A stretch of 64,000 nt of DNA from Clostridia bacterium (GTDB lineage Bacteria; Bacillota; Clostridia; Oscillospirales; Acutalibacteraceae): the NCBI GenBank assembly GCA_017537245.1, contig JAFYLD010000012.1:1-64000 (forward strand), given 5' to 3'. Each line of letters opens with the position of its first letter. Position 1 is the first letter of the stretch. Of this stretch, positions 26,613-35,295 are shown piece by piece. The notes under the pieces were generated by a model. It saw only the letters and a list, made by a program, of their open reading frames with translations. It was not told the origin of the DNA and made no database searches. Position numbers and translations under genes: made by a program.

Positions 26613-27457
26613 TAGTTTTCAACCTCTCGGCGGCGTGTTAAATAAAGTTGTAATAACGCTACTATTGCCACCAACACAAAAAACACAACTGCCTTTGCCT
26701 GTCCTACTCCCTCATAACCTACCCTGCCATAAAAGGTGTTATAAATATCTAGAGCCAACATTTGCGTTTGCTTTGACGGAGCACCAGCCGTAAGGGCTAA
26801 ATTTTGGTCAAATAGTTTAAAAGAATTTGTGATTGTTAGAAACAGACAAATTGTAATAGACGGCATCACCGACGGAATCACTATGCTACGTAGCGTTCTA
26901 AAAGGCGACGCGCCATCTACGCGAGCAGCCTCAAGTATGGCGGTGGGTATATTTTGAATACCCGCGATATAGATAATCATCATATACCCTATCATTTGCC
27001 AACTACTCAAGATAACTAAGCCCCAATAACCAAACGTGGCGCTCGAAGTTATTGAGTAGCCGTAATTATATAAAACACCGTTAATTATAAGCTGCCAAAT
27101 ATAACCCAGCACTATTCCGCCAATAAGATTTGGCATAAAAAATACAGTTCTAAAAAGATTTGTGCCGCGTATACCACGCGTTAAAAGCACTGCCAACAAA
27201 AACGCGATAACGTTTATTACAATTACTGCCGCAAAAGAGAACTTTACGGTAAACCACAACGCGTTTAGAAAATCGCCGTTATCACTAAACGCGCTTAAAT
27301 AGTTTTTGAGTCCTACAAATTTGGCATCGCTTACGGTTCTAAATTCACAAAACGATAGATAAAGTCCCGATAAAAATGGTATCAAAAACGCTATGGCAAA
27401 AGCCGCAAAGGTTGGTACTACAAATATTATAAACCACCTTTTTGATGCGTATTTCAC
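26612..27457 (-). CDS. Sugar ABC transporter permease, MalF-like
   Basis: This 281-residue protein is the partner permease, with six membrane segments and an EAA loop (LEAARVDGASPFRTLRSIV). It lacks the long periplasmic loop of enteric MalF, as is usual in Gram-positives. The start and stop overlap with its neighbours by one to four bases, so the three transporter genes are tightly coupled. Confidence 0.92.
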   Translation of the reverse strand: MKYASKRWFIIFVVPTFAAFAIAFLIPFLSGLYLSFCEFRTVSDAKFVGLKNYLSAFSDNGDFLNALWFTVKFSFAAVIVINVIAFLLAVLLTRGIRGTNLFRTVFFMPNLIGGIVLGYIWQLIINGVLYNYGYSITSSATFGYWGLVILSSWQMIGYMMIIYIAGIQNIPTAILEAARVDGASPFRTLRSIVIPSVMPSITICLFLTITNSFKLFDQNLALTAGAPSKQTQMLALDIYNTFYGRVGYEGVGQAKAVVFFVLVAIVALLQLYLTRRREVEN

Positions 27458-28788
27458 TTGCGTTCACTCTTCCACATTGATTTTACCTTTTGCTCTACGT
27501 CCTCGAATTTTTTGTTACCTTGAACGTACTCTAGCAAAGAGCCGCCAACCTCGGTTTTGAAAACGTCACTTGGGAATGATGTGAATATCCAAGGTACAGT
27601 TTCAAGTGTGTCATCGTTCATATAGCGCACAACCTCACGCGCGAGTGGGTCGCTTGGCAATTCTTGTTCGGTAAAACTATTAAATGGGGTTATAAAGTCA
27701 AGCTTATTTGTAACGTAGTCCTTACCGGTCTTGCTTGTAAACAACCAATTTAAAAAGTCGAGAGATTTTTGTTGGCTTTCTTTGCTTGCGTTTTTGTTAA
27801 TTGCAAAATAATTTTCGGTACCAATGCAAAGACCTTGTTTTTCTTCGCCGTTAATTCCAGTATAAAGAGGTAAGAATTTGATATCATCTTCCTTTACCGT
27901 ATTTCCTTTTACGTCCTTGATCTGCGACCAAGCCCAGTTACCGTTTTGCACCATAGCTACCTGACCGAGGGCAAACTCTGCCATAGAGTCGCTTGTAGAT
28001 TTAGAACCCAAAATTCCCTTTTCGCTGATAGAGTTATTGGTATAAAGGTCAAATAGATTACGATAATTATTAGAATATCTAAAGGCGATTTCCTTTGCGT
28101 TAAGTCCTGCAATAGTCGGGTCGTTATAATCCTCACTTGCGCGGAATTCATAATAAAGCGGTACGTTTAATAGGTGTGTTTGCCAACGCCAATCCTCACC
28201 GCTTGAAAGCGAAGTAGAGGCAAAAACACCCTTTATGCCAAGTTCGGCTTTACGAGCTGTCATATCCTCGACTACGGCTTTAAGTGTTTGATAATTTTTA
28301 ATTTGGTCAGCAGCAGTAATTGAAGTTGCACGATTAGATAGCGCGAAATACTTTTTCATAATAGCATCATTATAGATAATGCCGTAACCCTCTACAACGT
28401 AAGGTACTGCATAAACGCCGTCGTCGCTACCCTTTATTGCAAGGCTTTGGTCACTAAGCAGTTTTGCAAAGTCGGTATCTTCAATATTAAGGCAATAATC
28501 CTTCCAAGACTCGTAGCCGATAGGTCCGTTTACCTGAAAGATTGTAGGCGCGCTTGACTTTGCAATCTCGGATTTTAGCGTTTGTTCATAGGTGTTTGCG
28601 GCAGCAGTAACAACCTTTACCTTAACGCCTGTTTCTTGTTCATACTTTTGGGCAATTTCTTTGTAAACGTCGGCCGATTCGGGCTTAAAATTTAGAAAAT
28701 AAACCTCTGCGCTACTTTTTTCTGAGCATGCCGTAAACAAAGTTACGATACATACAATGCTTAATAATAATGATAATATTTTTTTCAT
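27454..28788 (-). CDS. Extracellular sugar-binding lipoprotein of ABC transporter
   Basis: This family 1 solute-binding protein (444 residues) has a lipobox LFTAC (Cys21) and the typical SBP1 blocks: YEQETGVKVKVVTA near the N-terminus, VYAVPYVVEGYGIIYND, and a C-terminal hinge region with MWKSERK. It captures the sugar outside and delivers it to the two permeases. The ribosome site AAGGAG is well spaced. Ligand identity is inferred only from malQ downstream. The stop overlaps the MalF-like start. Confidence 0.92.
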   Translation of the reverse strand: MKKILSLLLSIVCIVTLFTACSEKSSAEVYFLNFKPESADVYKEIAQKYEQETGVKVKVVTAAANTYEQTLKSEIAKSSAPTIFQVNGPIGYESWKDYCLNIEDTDFAKLLSDQSLAIKGSDDGVYAVPYVVEGYGIIYNDAIMKKYFALSNRATSITAADQIKNYQTLKAVVEDMTARKAELGIKGVFASTSLSSGEDWRWQTHLLNVPLYYEFRASEDYNDPTIAGLNAKEIAFRYSNNYRNLFDLYTNNSISEKGILGSKSTSDSMAEFALGQVAMVQNGNWAWSQIKDVKGNTVKEDDIKFLPLYTGINGEEKQGLCIGTENYFAINKNASKESQQKSLDFLNWLFTSKTGKDYVTNKLDFITPFNSFTEQELPSDPLAREVVRYMNDDTLETVPWIFTSFPSDVFKTEVGGSLLEYVQGNKKFEDVEQKVKSMWKSERK

Positions 28789-28939
28789 AATAAAAACTCC
28801 TTCGTTTTATACTGATAATATCTTTGCCTAAATTTAGTCAAATAATACAAAATGTATAGTTTAAATTTATTACGAATTATCATATTTAAAAAAGTCGAAC
28901 AAACGCGCTAATATATAGGTAAATATAATATATAAACAG

Positions 28940-28968
28940 TTGACAATATATAGTAAAAAAAATATAAT
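28940..28968 (+). promoter_or_regulatory. Perfect consensus sigma-A promoter for the ParA-like operon
   Basis: TTGACA and TATAAT are exactly 17 bases apart, within a very AT-rich stretch, about 20 bases upstream of GGAGGG. The promoter position rules out the upstream in-frame ATG at 28940 as a start codon. Confidence 0.85.
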
Positions 28969-29005
28969 ATATTATATATATAGTTTTAAAGGAGGGTATT
29001 TTGCC

Positions 29006-29794
29006 TTGAAAACTACAACAATTTGTTTTGCTAATAATAAAGGTGGTAGCGGTAAATCTACCACTTGTTGTAACGTCGGCTATGAGCTATCACAAATGGG
29101 TTATAAAGTTTTGATGATAGACGGCGATATGCAGATGAATCTATCGTTATCTTTCTTTTCAGAAGACGAGGTTTTAGAGTCAGCACAAAACGGCAACAAC
29201 GTTTATACCGCCGTTACCAATAGTGACGATATTGCAAACTATATTACCGCAACAAAATATGAGAATTTAGACGCGGTGCTATCTTCAAGTTTGATGAGCA
29301 ATATCGAGTTTGATCTATTTTCAAAATGGCAACGCGAATTCATACTTAAAAACTGTCTTAAAAATATTAAAGACAGTGGTAAATACGACTTTATTTTAAT
29401 GGATGCCCCACCAACACTTGGCGGTTGGGTTATGAATATGCTTTGCGCGTCGGACTACCTTATTATTCCGGTAGAAGCAAGTCCATGGGGACTTTTTGGT
29501 CTTGCAAATATGTTTGAGTTTTTTGCAACAGTAAAGCAAATTAACACCGACATTTCTCTTTTGGGCGTTGCTATAACCAAGGTTGACTCTCGCAAAAATT
29601 ACTTTAAACAAACTATCGAAACACTACAAAACACCGATGGCGTTCATCTTTTTGAAAACTATATTCGTACCGATAGTTCTATCGAGTGGGCGCAAGACGC
29701 GTCTTTGCCGGTTGCGGTATTTAAACCATCGGCACGTAGCGCCAAAGAATATAAAGCTCTAACTGAGGAGGTTGTTTCACTTGTCAATAGGTAA
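29006..29794 (+). CDS. ParA-family ATPase, orphan
   Basis: The 262-residue protein has the deviant Walker A motif KGGSGKST, the Walker A' region LMIDGDMQMNLS and Walker B FILMDAPPT, all typical of ParA/Soj/MinD-like ATPases that dimerise on DNA or membrane. It lacks an N-terminal HTH, like Soj and small plasmid ParAs. I take the TTG at LKTTTICF as start: GGAGGG lies 9 bases upstream. It is followed with a 14-base overlap by a ParB-like gene. The usual chromosomal soj-spo0J context (rnpA, gidB, jag) is absent, so this is more likely an accessory or integrated partition-type pair. Confidence 0.88.
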   Translation: MKTTTICFANNKGGSGKSTTCCNVGYELSQMGYKVLMIDGDMQMNLSLSFFSEDEVLESAQNGNNVYTAVTNSDDIANYITATKYENLDAVLSSSLMSNIEFDLFSKWQREFILKNCLKNIKDSGKYDFILMDAPPTLGGWVMNMLCASDYLIIPVEASPWGLFGLANMFEFFATVKQINTDISLLGVAITKVDSRKNYFKQTIETLQNTDGVHLFENYIRTDSSIEWAQDASLPVAVFKPSARSAKEYKALTEEVVSLVNR

Positions 29795-30221
29795 AAGCAG
29801 TATTGCAAGAGCGGTAAACGCAACGGCAACAAAAACTCAAAACACTGACAATCAAAATACAACTATAAATAAATTTTCTCTTGATGCTATTGGCATTTTA
29901 AGTGTCGCAAACCAAGAAAACCATACTGCCGCTTTAAAATCAAGTATTCAAAAGCGCGGCATTCTCTCCCCTATTTTAGTGGCCGCTACCGCCAAAGGTG
30001 AAGTATGGCTAGTAGATGGTTACGCTCGCGTTGCGGTGGCAAAAGAACTTGATATTAAGCAGATTGACGCGATAGTTATAAAGGTCGAAAACAAGCGTGA
30101 CGCAAACGCCCTTTACAACGAAATCAACAAATCAAAACCAGTAATAAAAGATGATATCAAAGAAGAAAAATTCCGCGTAGTTTGTATAAAAGACCGCGAA
30201 CTTCCTACATATCTTTTATAA
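29781..30221 (+). CDS. Short ParB/Srx-domain protein without DNA-binding domain
   Basis: The 146-residue protein has the ParB N-terminal (CTP-switch) layout: ALKSSIQKRGILSPILV followed by WLVDGYARVAVAKEL, which is a GxxRxxA box-II version. It then runs out after about 50 charged residues; no helix-turn-helix or dimerisation domain is visible, so it is far shorter than Spo0J (about 280). The start is TTG with GAGGAGG 9 bases upstream, inside the 3' end of the ParA-like gene, implying coupling. It could be a partner of ParA in positioning something other than DNA. Confidence 0.8.
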   Translation: MSIGKSSIARAVNATATKTQNTDNQNTTINKFSLDAIGILSVANQENHTAALKSSIQKRGILSPILVAATAKGEVWLVDGYARVAVAKELDIKQIDAIVIKVENKRDANALYNEINKSKPVIKDDIKEEKFRVVCIKDRELPTYLL

Positions 30222-30248
30222 CAAATAATTTCTAGCGAGGTAAATAAA

Positions 30249-30848
30249 ATGAACGTAGTATGTTTAGATATGGAGGGCGTATTAGTCCCAGAAATTTGGA
30301 TTGCTTTTGCTAATGAGGTTGGTATTCCCGAGTTAAAGCTTACCACACGTGACGAGCCCGATTATGACAAATTGATGAAATATCGTCTTGATATTTTAAA
30401 GAAAAATAACCTAGGTCTTAAAGAAATTCAAGCCGTTATCGAAAAAATTGATATCATGGACGGCGCAAAAGAATTTTTGGACGAGCTTCGCAGTGTAACA
30501 CAGGTAATTATCCTTAGCGACACTTTCGAGCAGTTTGCAGCGCCACTTATGAAAAAGCTCGGTATGCCTACTATTTTCTGCAACACACTTGAGGTTGCGG
30601 CCAATGGCGAAATCACCGGCTACAAAATGCGTTGCGAAAAGTCAAAGCTAACAACCGTTCAGGCGCTTCAATCTTGCGGTTTTGACACAATAGCTGCGGG
30701 TGATAGCTTTAACGACCTTGGTATGATTTTAAACAGTAAGGCAGGTTTCCTATTTAAATCTACCGAGCAAATCAAAAAAGATTACCCAGACGTTCCAGCA
30801 TACGAAGAATACGACGAATTGCTAAACGCTATAAAATCAGCACTCTAA
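30249..30848 (+). CDS. thrH: ThrH-type phosphoserine phosphatase / homoserine phosphotransferase
   Basis: This HAD-superfamily enzyme of 199 residues matches ThrH closely: MNVVCLDMEGVLVPEIWIAF (motif I, nucleophile Asp in LDMEG), the TTRDEPDYDKLMKYRL segment, ILSDTF (motif II) and AAGDSFND (motif IV). ThrH dephosphorylates phosphoserine and can move the phosphate to homoserine. It lies 28 bases after the ParB-like gene with its own GCGAGG ribosome site, possibly in the same transcript, and is closed by a strong terminator. The functional link to ParA/ParB is not evident. Confidence 0.92.
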   Translation: MNVVCLDMEGVLVPEIWIAFANEVGIPELKLTTRDEPDYDKLMKYRLDILKKNNLGLKEIQAVIEKIDIMDGAKEFLDELRSVTQVIILSDTFEQFAAPLMKKLGMPTIFCNTLEVAANGEITGYKMRCEKSKLTTVQALQSCGFDTIAAGDSFNDLGMILNSKAGFLFKSTEQIKKDYPDVPAYEEYDELLNAIKSAL

Positions 30849-30855
30849 AAATGGT

Positions 30856-30901
30856 CTTGGGCGCAATCCGCCTTTGGATTGCGCCCAAGTAGTGTTTTTA
30901 A
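30856..30901 (+). terminator. Terminator after thrH
   Basis: A 14-bp perfect stem CTTGGGCGCAATCC paired with GGATTGCGCCCAAG, a 6-base loop, then TAGTGTTTTTA. About 110 AT-rich bases without a gene follow before the next start. Confidence 0.85.
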
Positions 30902-31014
30902 TAAAACTGTCGGCTCATTCGCGACTATTGCCGCGACATCAGTTAATTATATTATATTTTTAACATATTAAAAATATTACTCATTTTTGTAAATAAATTT
31001 TAAAAGGTGATAAT

Positions 31015-32085
31015 ATGATTAAAAATCGTATTTTAAAATTACAAAACGCGTTAAACGACGGTGAAGCATTTTGGATTTCTAGCGGTTCTAACCGTTTTTA
31101 CCTAACGGGTTTTAACTCTAGCGCGGGTAGCGTTTTGGTAACGCAAAAAAAGGCTATTTTCTTTATCGATTTTAGATATTTTGAAAGGGCTAAAGAAATT
31201 GTAACTAGTTGTGAAGTTGTACTTTATGATAAAGGTGACAAAGGAATTTATGAGTTTTGCAAGGACGAAAAAATTAGCACAATATTTGTAGAAACCGCGC
31301 ACACACCATTATCTCACCACAAATATCTTTGCGATTTGTTTGACAGTATTACAATATCTACCAAAAATCAGCTTGACACCTGTCTTAATAAAATGCGCGC
31401 GGTAAAAACAGAGCAAGAACTCTTGCTTTTAAAACAAGCACAATCTCTTACCGAGCAAACGCTAGACTACATTTTACCTCGCATAGAAATCGGCAAAACC
31501 GAGCGCGAGATAATGCTAGATATGGAATTCTTTATGCGCAGGCTTGGCGCCGAGGGTGTTTCGTTTGACTTTATTGTGGTATCGGGCAAGAATTCTTCTC
31601 TTCCTCACGGCGTACCTACCGATAAGAAAATAGAAAACGGCGACTTTGTTACAATGGACTTTGGCGCAATAGTTGGCGGTTACTGCAGTGATATGACAAG
31701 AACTGTTGCAGTAGGCGGCGTTAGTGACGAACAACGCTTGGTTTATGAAACAACGCTTAAAGCGCAACTTGCCGCTATTGACGCTATCAAAGCCGGTAAG
31801 GTTTGTGGCGATATTGATAAAATTGCACGCGATATAATCTATGACGCAGGATTTAAGGGTTGCTTTGGTCACGCGCTTGGTCACTCGGTAGGTATTGACG
31901 TTCACGAGTCACCAAATTTAAGTCCTAATAACACCGCTATTTTAGAGGTGGGCAACGTAGTTACCGTAGAGCCAGGCATTTACCTAGAAAACAAGTTTGG
32001 CGTTAGAATTGAGGATATGGTATACGTTACCGAAAACGGATGCATAAATCTAACAAACAGTAAAAAAGAGCTTATTATATTATAA
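31015..32085 (+). CDS. Xaa-Pro aminopeptidase-type M24 metallopeptidase
   Basis: This cytoplasmic enzyme would remove N-terminal residues before proline. The creatinase-like N-terminal domain (1-125) is followed by a pita-bread domain with the five metal ligands visible in order: TMDFGAIVGGYCSDMTRT (two Asp), GHALGHSVG (His), TVEPGIYL (Glu) and GVRIEDMVYV (Glu). The 356-residue length matches the PepQ/PepP-like short family. The AAAAGGTGAT site supports the start. It is monocistronic. Confidence 0.93.
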   Translation: MIKNRILKLQNALNDGEAFWISSGSNRFYLTGFNSSAGSVLVTQKKAIFFIDFRYFERAKEIVTSCEVVLYDKGDKGIYEFCKDEKISTIFVETAHTPLSHHKYLCDLFDSITISTKNQLDTCLNKMRAVKTEQELLLLKQAQSLTEQTLDYILPRIEIGKTEREIMLDMEFFMRRLGAEGVSFDFIVVSGKNSSLPHGVPTDKKIENGDFVTMDFGAIVGGYCSDMTRTVAVGGVSDEQRLVYETTLKAQLAAIDAIKAGKVCGDIDKIARDIIYDAGFKGCFGHALGHSVGIDVHESPNLSPNNTAILEVGNVVTVEPGIYLENKFGVRIEDMVYVTENGCINLTNSKKELIIL

Positions 32086-32086
32086 A

Positions 32087-32122
32087 AAATCCCTTACAAA
32101 GAAAATTCTTTGTAAGGGATTT
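32087..32122. terminator. Bidirectional terminator between the peptidase and lipoprotein genes
   Basis: A 17-bp perfect stem (AAATCCCTTACAAAGAA with its complement) around a 2-base centre, flanked by A and T runs, between convergent genes. Confidence 0.9.
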
Positions 32123-32129
32123 AATATTT

Positions 32130-32549
32130 TTAGCCTTCATAAGATTCGTAAAGGTTACACAAATCAATGTATGCCTGACGACCGTTTTCAACCATGTAAA
32201 AATCTTCAAACTCTTCACCTAAGCAACAAGAACCATTTTCATAAATTGTGAAAATTATATAGGTTGACAAATCTTCATTATAAAAGCGCAAATAAAGATA
32301 AGCTGCGTCAATTTGTCCTTCTTCATCGGTTTTTACCTCAAGTTTATCGAATTCGTCAAACATTTTTTTCGCAAACTCTGCATCTTCAATATGAGTTTTA
32401 TACTTTTCGCCACCGATTAAGTCAACAATATAAACACCTGCTGGTTCAAAATCGTCATAATCGGAATATTCTTCAATGCCGCAACCTACAACGCAAAAGC
32501 ACATTGCTACTGCCAATAATAAGGCCACTATTTTCTTACACATAATCAT
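32130..32549 (-). CDS. Small lipoprotein of unknown function
   Basis: The 139-residue product has a lipobox CVVGC (Cys23) and a short acidic mature domain with alternating strands, including a YLYLRFYN and YIIFTIYENGSC pair. I do not recognise the family. AGAGGA lies 8 bases upstream of the first ATG. It follows the glycosyltransferase gene by 13 bases on the same strand and may share its transcript. Confidence 0.7.
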   Translation of the reverse strand: MIMCKKIVALLLAVAMCFCVVGCGIEEYSDYDDFEPAGVYIVDLIGGEKYKTHIEDAEFAKKMFDEFDKLEVKTDEEGQIDAAYLYLRFYNEDLSTYIIFTIYENGSCCLGEEFEDFYMVENGRQAYIDLCNLYESYEG

Positions 32550-32562
32550 ATTAAAATCCTCT

Positions 32563-33480
32563 CTAAGTTAAAATATATTGTCCCATCACACGAAGTCGCG
32601 TGCATTTTTTAAATCCATATTTTTTAATAATGCGTATCTTCTTGAATTTGCACATTTTTGGAATAGAACAATACTTTTCTATTGTTTCTTTTTGAGTTTC
32701 GTTCAAGACTGCGTCATACTGTTTAAGCAACGCGTTTGCTTGAATATAGGTCGCGTTATAATTGGCACGCACCTTATCGAGTGTTGCAAGCTTGCGCTTG
32801 ATAAAAGACAATCCATAAGCCGCTTTTGCGCCTACTTGGTTTGCAGCATGTTGGCGATAAAGCATTGTAGCCTCGTTTACGCAAACAAGCTTTCCAAATA
32901 ATACGGCTACTAGCGCTAGCCACCAGTCATGCATAATACATTCGTCAGGTATATCGCCGCACTTCTCTTTTAATGCGCGGTTTATCATAATAGTACAACC
33001 GGTTACGTAATTTTGAACCAAAAGTTTTGGTAACGTAATATCTTTTTGTATAAGCTTTTGAAAATCAAAAAACGATGGTGATATTTCGCGAAGTTTATCG
33101 TCCACTACCTTTAAATCGGTGTGCACCAAAACAGGCGTTTCATCATTTTGCTCGGCCTCAACCATAGCGGTATAAGTTTTTTCTATCTTATCAGAAAGCC
33201 ATACGTCATCTTGGTCGCAAAACATTATATAATCGCTATCGCAATTTTTAAGTAGCTCGGCAAAGTTTTTTTGAGCACTACCTGTAGCCTCGCCTTTAAT
33301 GCAGGAAATTTTATCAGGAAATTCGTTACAATATGATGCAATAATATCACCCGAATTATCGGTTGAGCCATCGTCACGAATAACAATTTTTACATCTTTA
33401 ACAGATTGGTTAAGGATAGATTCAATCTGTTCTTTTAAATATTTTTCGCCGTTATAAACCGCGAGCAAAACAGTAATCAA
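32563..33480 (-). CDS. Family 2 glycosyltransferase
   Basis: The 305-residue protein has the GT-A fold signature MITVLLAVYNGEKYLKEQ, RDDGSTDNSG and the DxD-like FCDQDDVW (about residue 85-92). This is the RgpB/rhamnosyltransferase-like subgroup acting on surface polysaccharides, with no membrane helix. The start is TTG with GGAGG 8 bases upstream. It follows the kinase-like gene by 22 bases. The acceptor cannot be told from sequence. Confidence 0.88.
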   Translation of the reverse strand: MITVLLAVYNGEKYLKEQIESILNQSVKDVKIVIRDDGSTDNSGDIIASYCNEFPDKISCIKGEATGSAQKNFAELLKNCDSDYIMFCDQDDVWLSDKIEKTYTAMVEAEQNDETPVLVHTDLKVVDDKLREISPSFFDFQKLIQKDITLPKLLVQNYVTGCTIMINRALKEKCGDIPDECIMHDWWLALVAVLFGKLVCVNEATMLYRQHAANQVGAKAAYGLSFIKRKLATLDKVRANYNATYIQANALLKQYDAVLNETQKETIEKYCSIPKMCKFKKIRIIKKYGFKKCTRLRVMGQYILT

Positions 33481-33502
33481 ATGCTAATCCTCCAATTGTT
33501 AT

Positions 33503-35233
33503 TTATGGTTCTCTATAATTGTTCTGTGAATAGTCTCCGTAATTCGACTCGTTATAACGCTCGTCTTCCTCGACTTCTTCTGGCTTATAATCGTTAATTT
33601 CTATTCTTATAAACGACTCTAGAGTAACCTTTTCGCCCTTTTCAGGAGTCTGACCTATAACGGTGTCAGGTTCTTTTGTAGCATCTTCTCTGTGCACAAC
33701 CTCGATATTCTCGTACAAGAAGCCTTGTTTAAGAAGTTCCATTATAGCAGTTTGTTCATCAAGTCCGGTAACGTCCTTAATCTTGACTTCTTTAGGTCCT
33801 AGACTTATCGTAACCGAAATTGCGGTTTCGTTGTGCACCTTTGTGTTTGGTGCGATAGACTGACCACAAATTTGACCGCGTTCATACTCGTCGGAATATT
33901 CTTTGCCGGCTATGCTAAATATAAAACGATCGTAATTTTTTGTATCTTCTAATTCGTGGAAATACTTACCAGAATAATTTAACACGTCATATAAATACGC
34001 CGCATCTTGCGCGTTAGGATCACGATCACCTATCGCCTCAATCTCTGGGGCATCTCCAGTGTCGGAATTAACTACACCCGTATCTTCAGGCACAGATAAT
34101 ATATCTTTGAACACTGTAAAATATAAAACGCCTGCAATAATTAAGAAAATAACCGCAGTAATACCTGCCGATATAGCAGCATATTTCATACCGCTTTTTT
34201 TAGGCGCGTTTTGAGAGTGATTAGACTCTTGCTTTGATTTTTCGGCTACACGCGCATTACGACGAGTGTTTTCATGTGTCTCGCCATAAACTAGTTCATT
34301 TTTAAACGCATCGATATTTTCCGTACGATTAGCGATATGCGCCTGCATACCATTAGCAATAGCAACCAACACTTGACGCGGCAATTCATCCGCAAAACGA
34401 GCGGGAATAGACAATGTATCGGCCGCAAGTCGTGACTCGGCAGATGGAGGAACAACACCAATTATTGCTCTAAATAGAACCGCGCTTAAAGCATATACGT
34501 CGGCAGCGGGGGTTAATCCGCCCTCTATTTTACCGTATTGTTCGGCAGCAGCATATCCACTATAAAGCTCTACTGGCTTATCATCGGTTGTTTTGCGCAA
34601 ACTTGGTACACAAATGTTTACCAAACGCAACTTGCCATCGCGACCTACCATTATGGTTTCGGGTGATATGCCACCGTGAATAATGCCTATATCATGAAGT
34701 CCTTTAATGGTATCGATTAGCGGCAAGAATAATGGGCGCACCTGCTCCCAACGAAGGCTACCGCCATTTCTCTCTAAAAAGCTTGCTAGTGAAATGCCAT
34801 TAACAATTGAACTAATGGCATAAACCGTACCGTTTTCTTCAAACACTGTAATTACTGGAACAATCGATTGTAGTTCTGAAGATATTAGCTTTTTGTTTAT
34901 TTCAATAAAGTCAATAAGTCCTTCGTTAAAATTAAATTCACTTCCCACAACCACCGATACGGTTTTATCTGGATTACGCGCAGCGATATCTTTTGGGAAA
35001 TACTCTTTTATATGTACTGGTGAATTTGAAGCAACATCCCACGCGATATAGGTTATACCTTCTAGATTAACAGATAAAGCGCGACCTATAATATAGCGTT
35101 CAGAAAGCACAAATTTGGTTGGCAAACAAAAATTATCGTTACCAACCGATTGATCAAATCCACATATACTGCATATTTTTTCGCCGCCGTTGTCATTCAT
35201 ACAACCTGGGCATAGTCTGTCGATATTTATCAT
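33503..35233 (-). CDS. Zinc-ribbon, degenerate Ser/Thr kinase and PASTA membrane protein
   Basis: Domains in order: an N-terminal zinc ribbon (CPGCMND...CSICGF), a protein-kinase fold (about 45-310), a Lys/Ser/Asn-rich juxtamembrane stretch, one transmembrane helix (about 345-372), and an extracellular part with at least one clear PASTA repeat (VKIKDVTGLDEQTAIMELL...). The VAIK lysine survives (HIKEYFP, Lys76), as does DVYALS. The catalytic loop reads HGGISPET (186-193) instead of HRDxxPxN, the DFG position reads VNIC, and the glycine loop is lost. It is therefore predicted to be a pseudokinase. A sensing or scaffolding role at the cell wall is inferred from PASTA. Confidence 0.88.
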   Translation of the reverse strand: MINIDRLCPGCMNDNGGEKICSICGFDQSVGNDNFCLPTKFVLSERYIIGRALSVNLEGITYIAWDVASNSPVHIKEYFPKDIAARNPDKTVSVVVGSEFNFNEGLIDFIEINKKLISSELQSIVPVITVFEENGTVYAISSIVNGISLASFLERNGGSLRWEQVRPLFLPLIDTIKGLHDIGIIHGGISPETIMVGRDGKLRLVNICVPSLRKTTDDKPVELYSGYAAAEQYGKIEGGLTPAADVYALSAVLFRAIIGVVPPSAESRLAADTLSIPARFADELPRQVLVAIANGMQAHIANRTENIDAFKNELVYGETHENTRRNARVAEKSKQESNHSQNAPKKSGMKYAAISAGITAVIFLIIAGVLYFTVFKDILSVPEDTGVVNSDTGDAPEIEAIGDRDPNAQDAAYLYDVLNYSGKYFHELEDTKNYDRFIFSIAGKEYSDEYERGQICGQSIAPNTKVHNETAISVTISLGPKEVKIKDVTGLDEQTAIMELLKQGFLYENIEVVHREDATKEPDTVIGQTPEKGEKVTLESFIRIEINDYKPEEVEEDERYNESNYGDYSQNNYREP

Positions 35234-35295
35234 AACGACCTCCTAAAAAAATAAATAATATCGTTAAATTTCATTGTATCATATTTTGCAAAGAA

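Noticed and set aside
28940..29005. Upstream in-frame ATG for the ParA-like protein
   Set aside because: The ATG overlaps the -35 element of a perfect promoter and would precede the transcription start; the TTG with GGAGGG is better.
29773..29780. TGTTTCAC, half of a parS site, just before the ParB-like start
   Set aside because: The second half (GTGAAACA) is absent; an 8-base match in coding overlap is not convincing.
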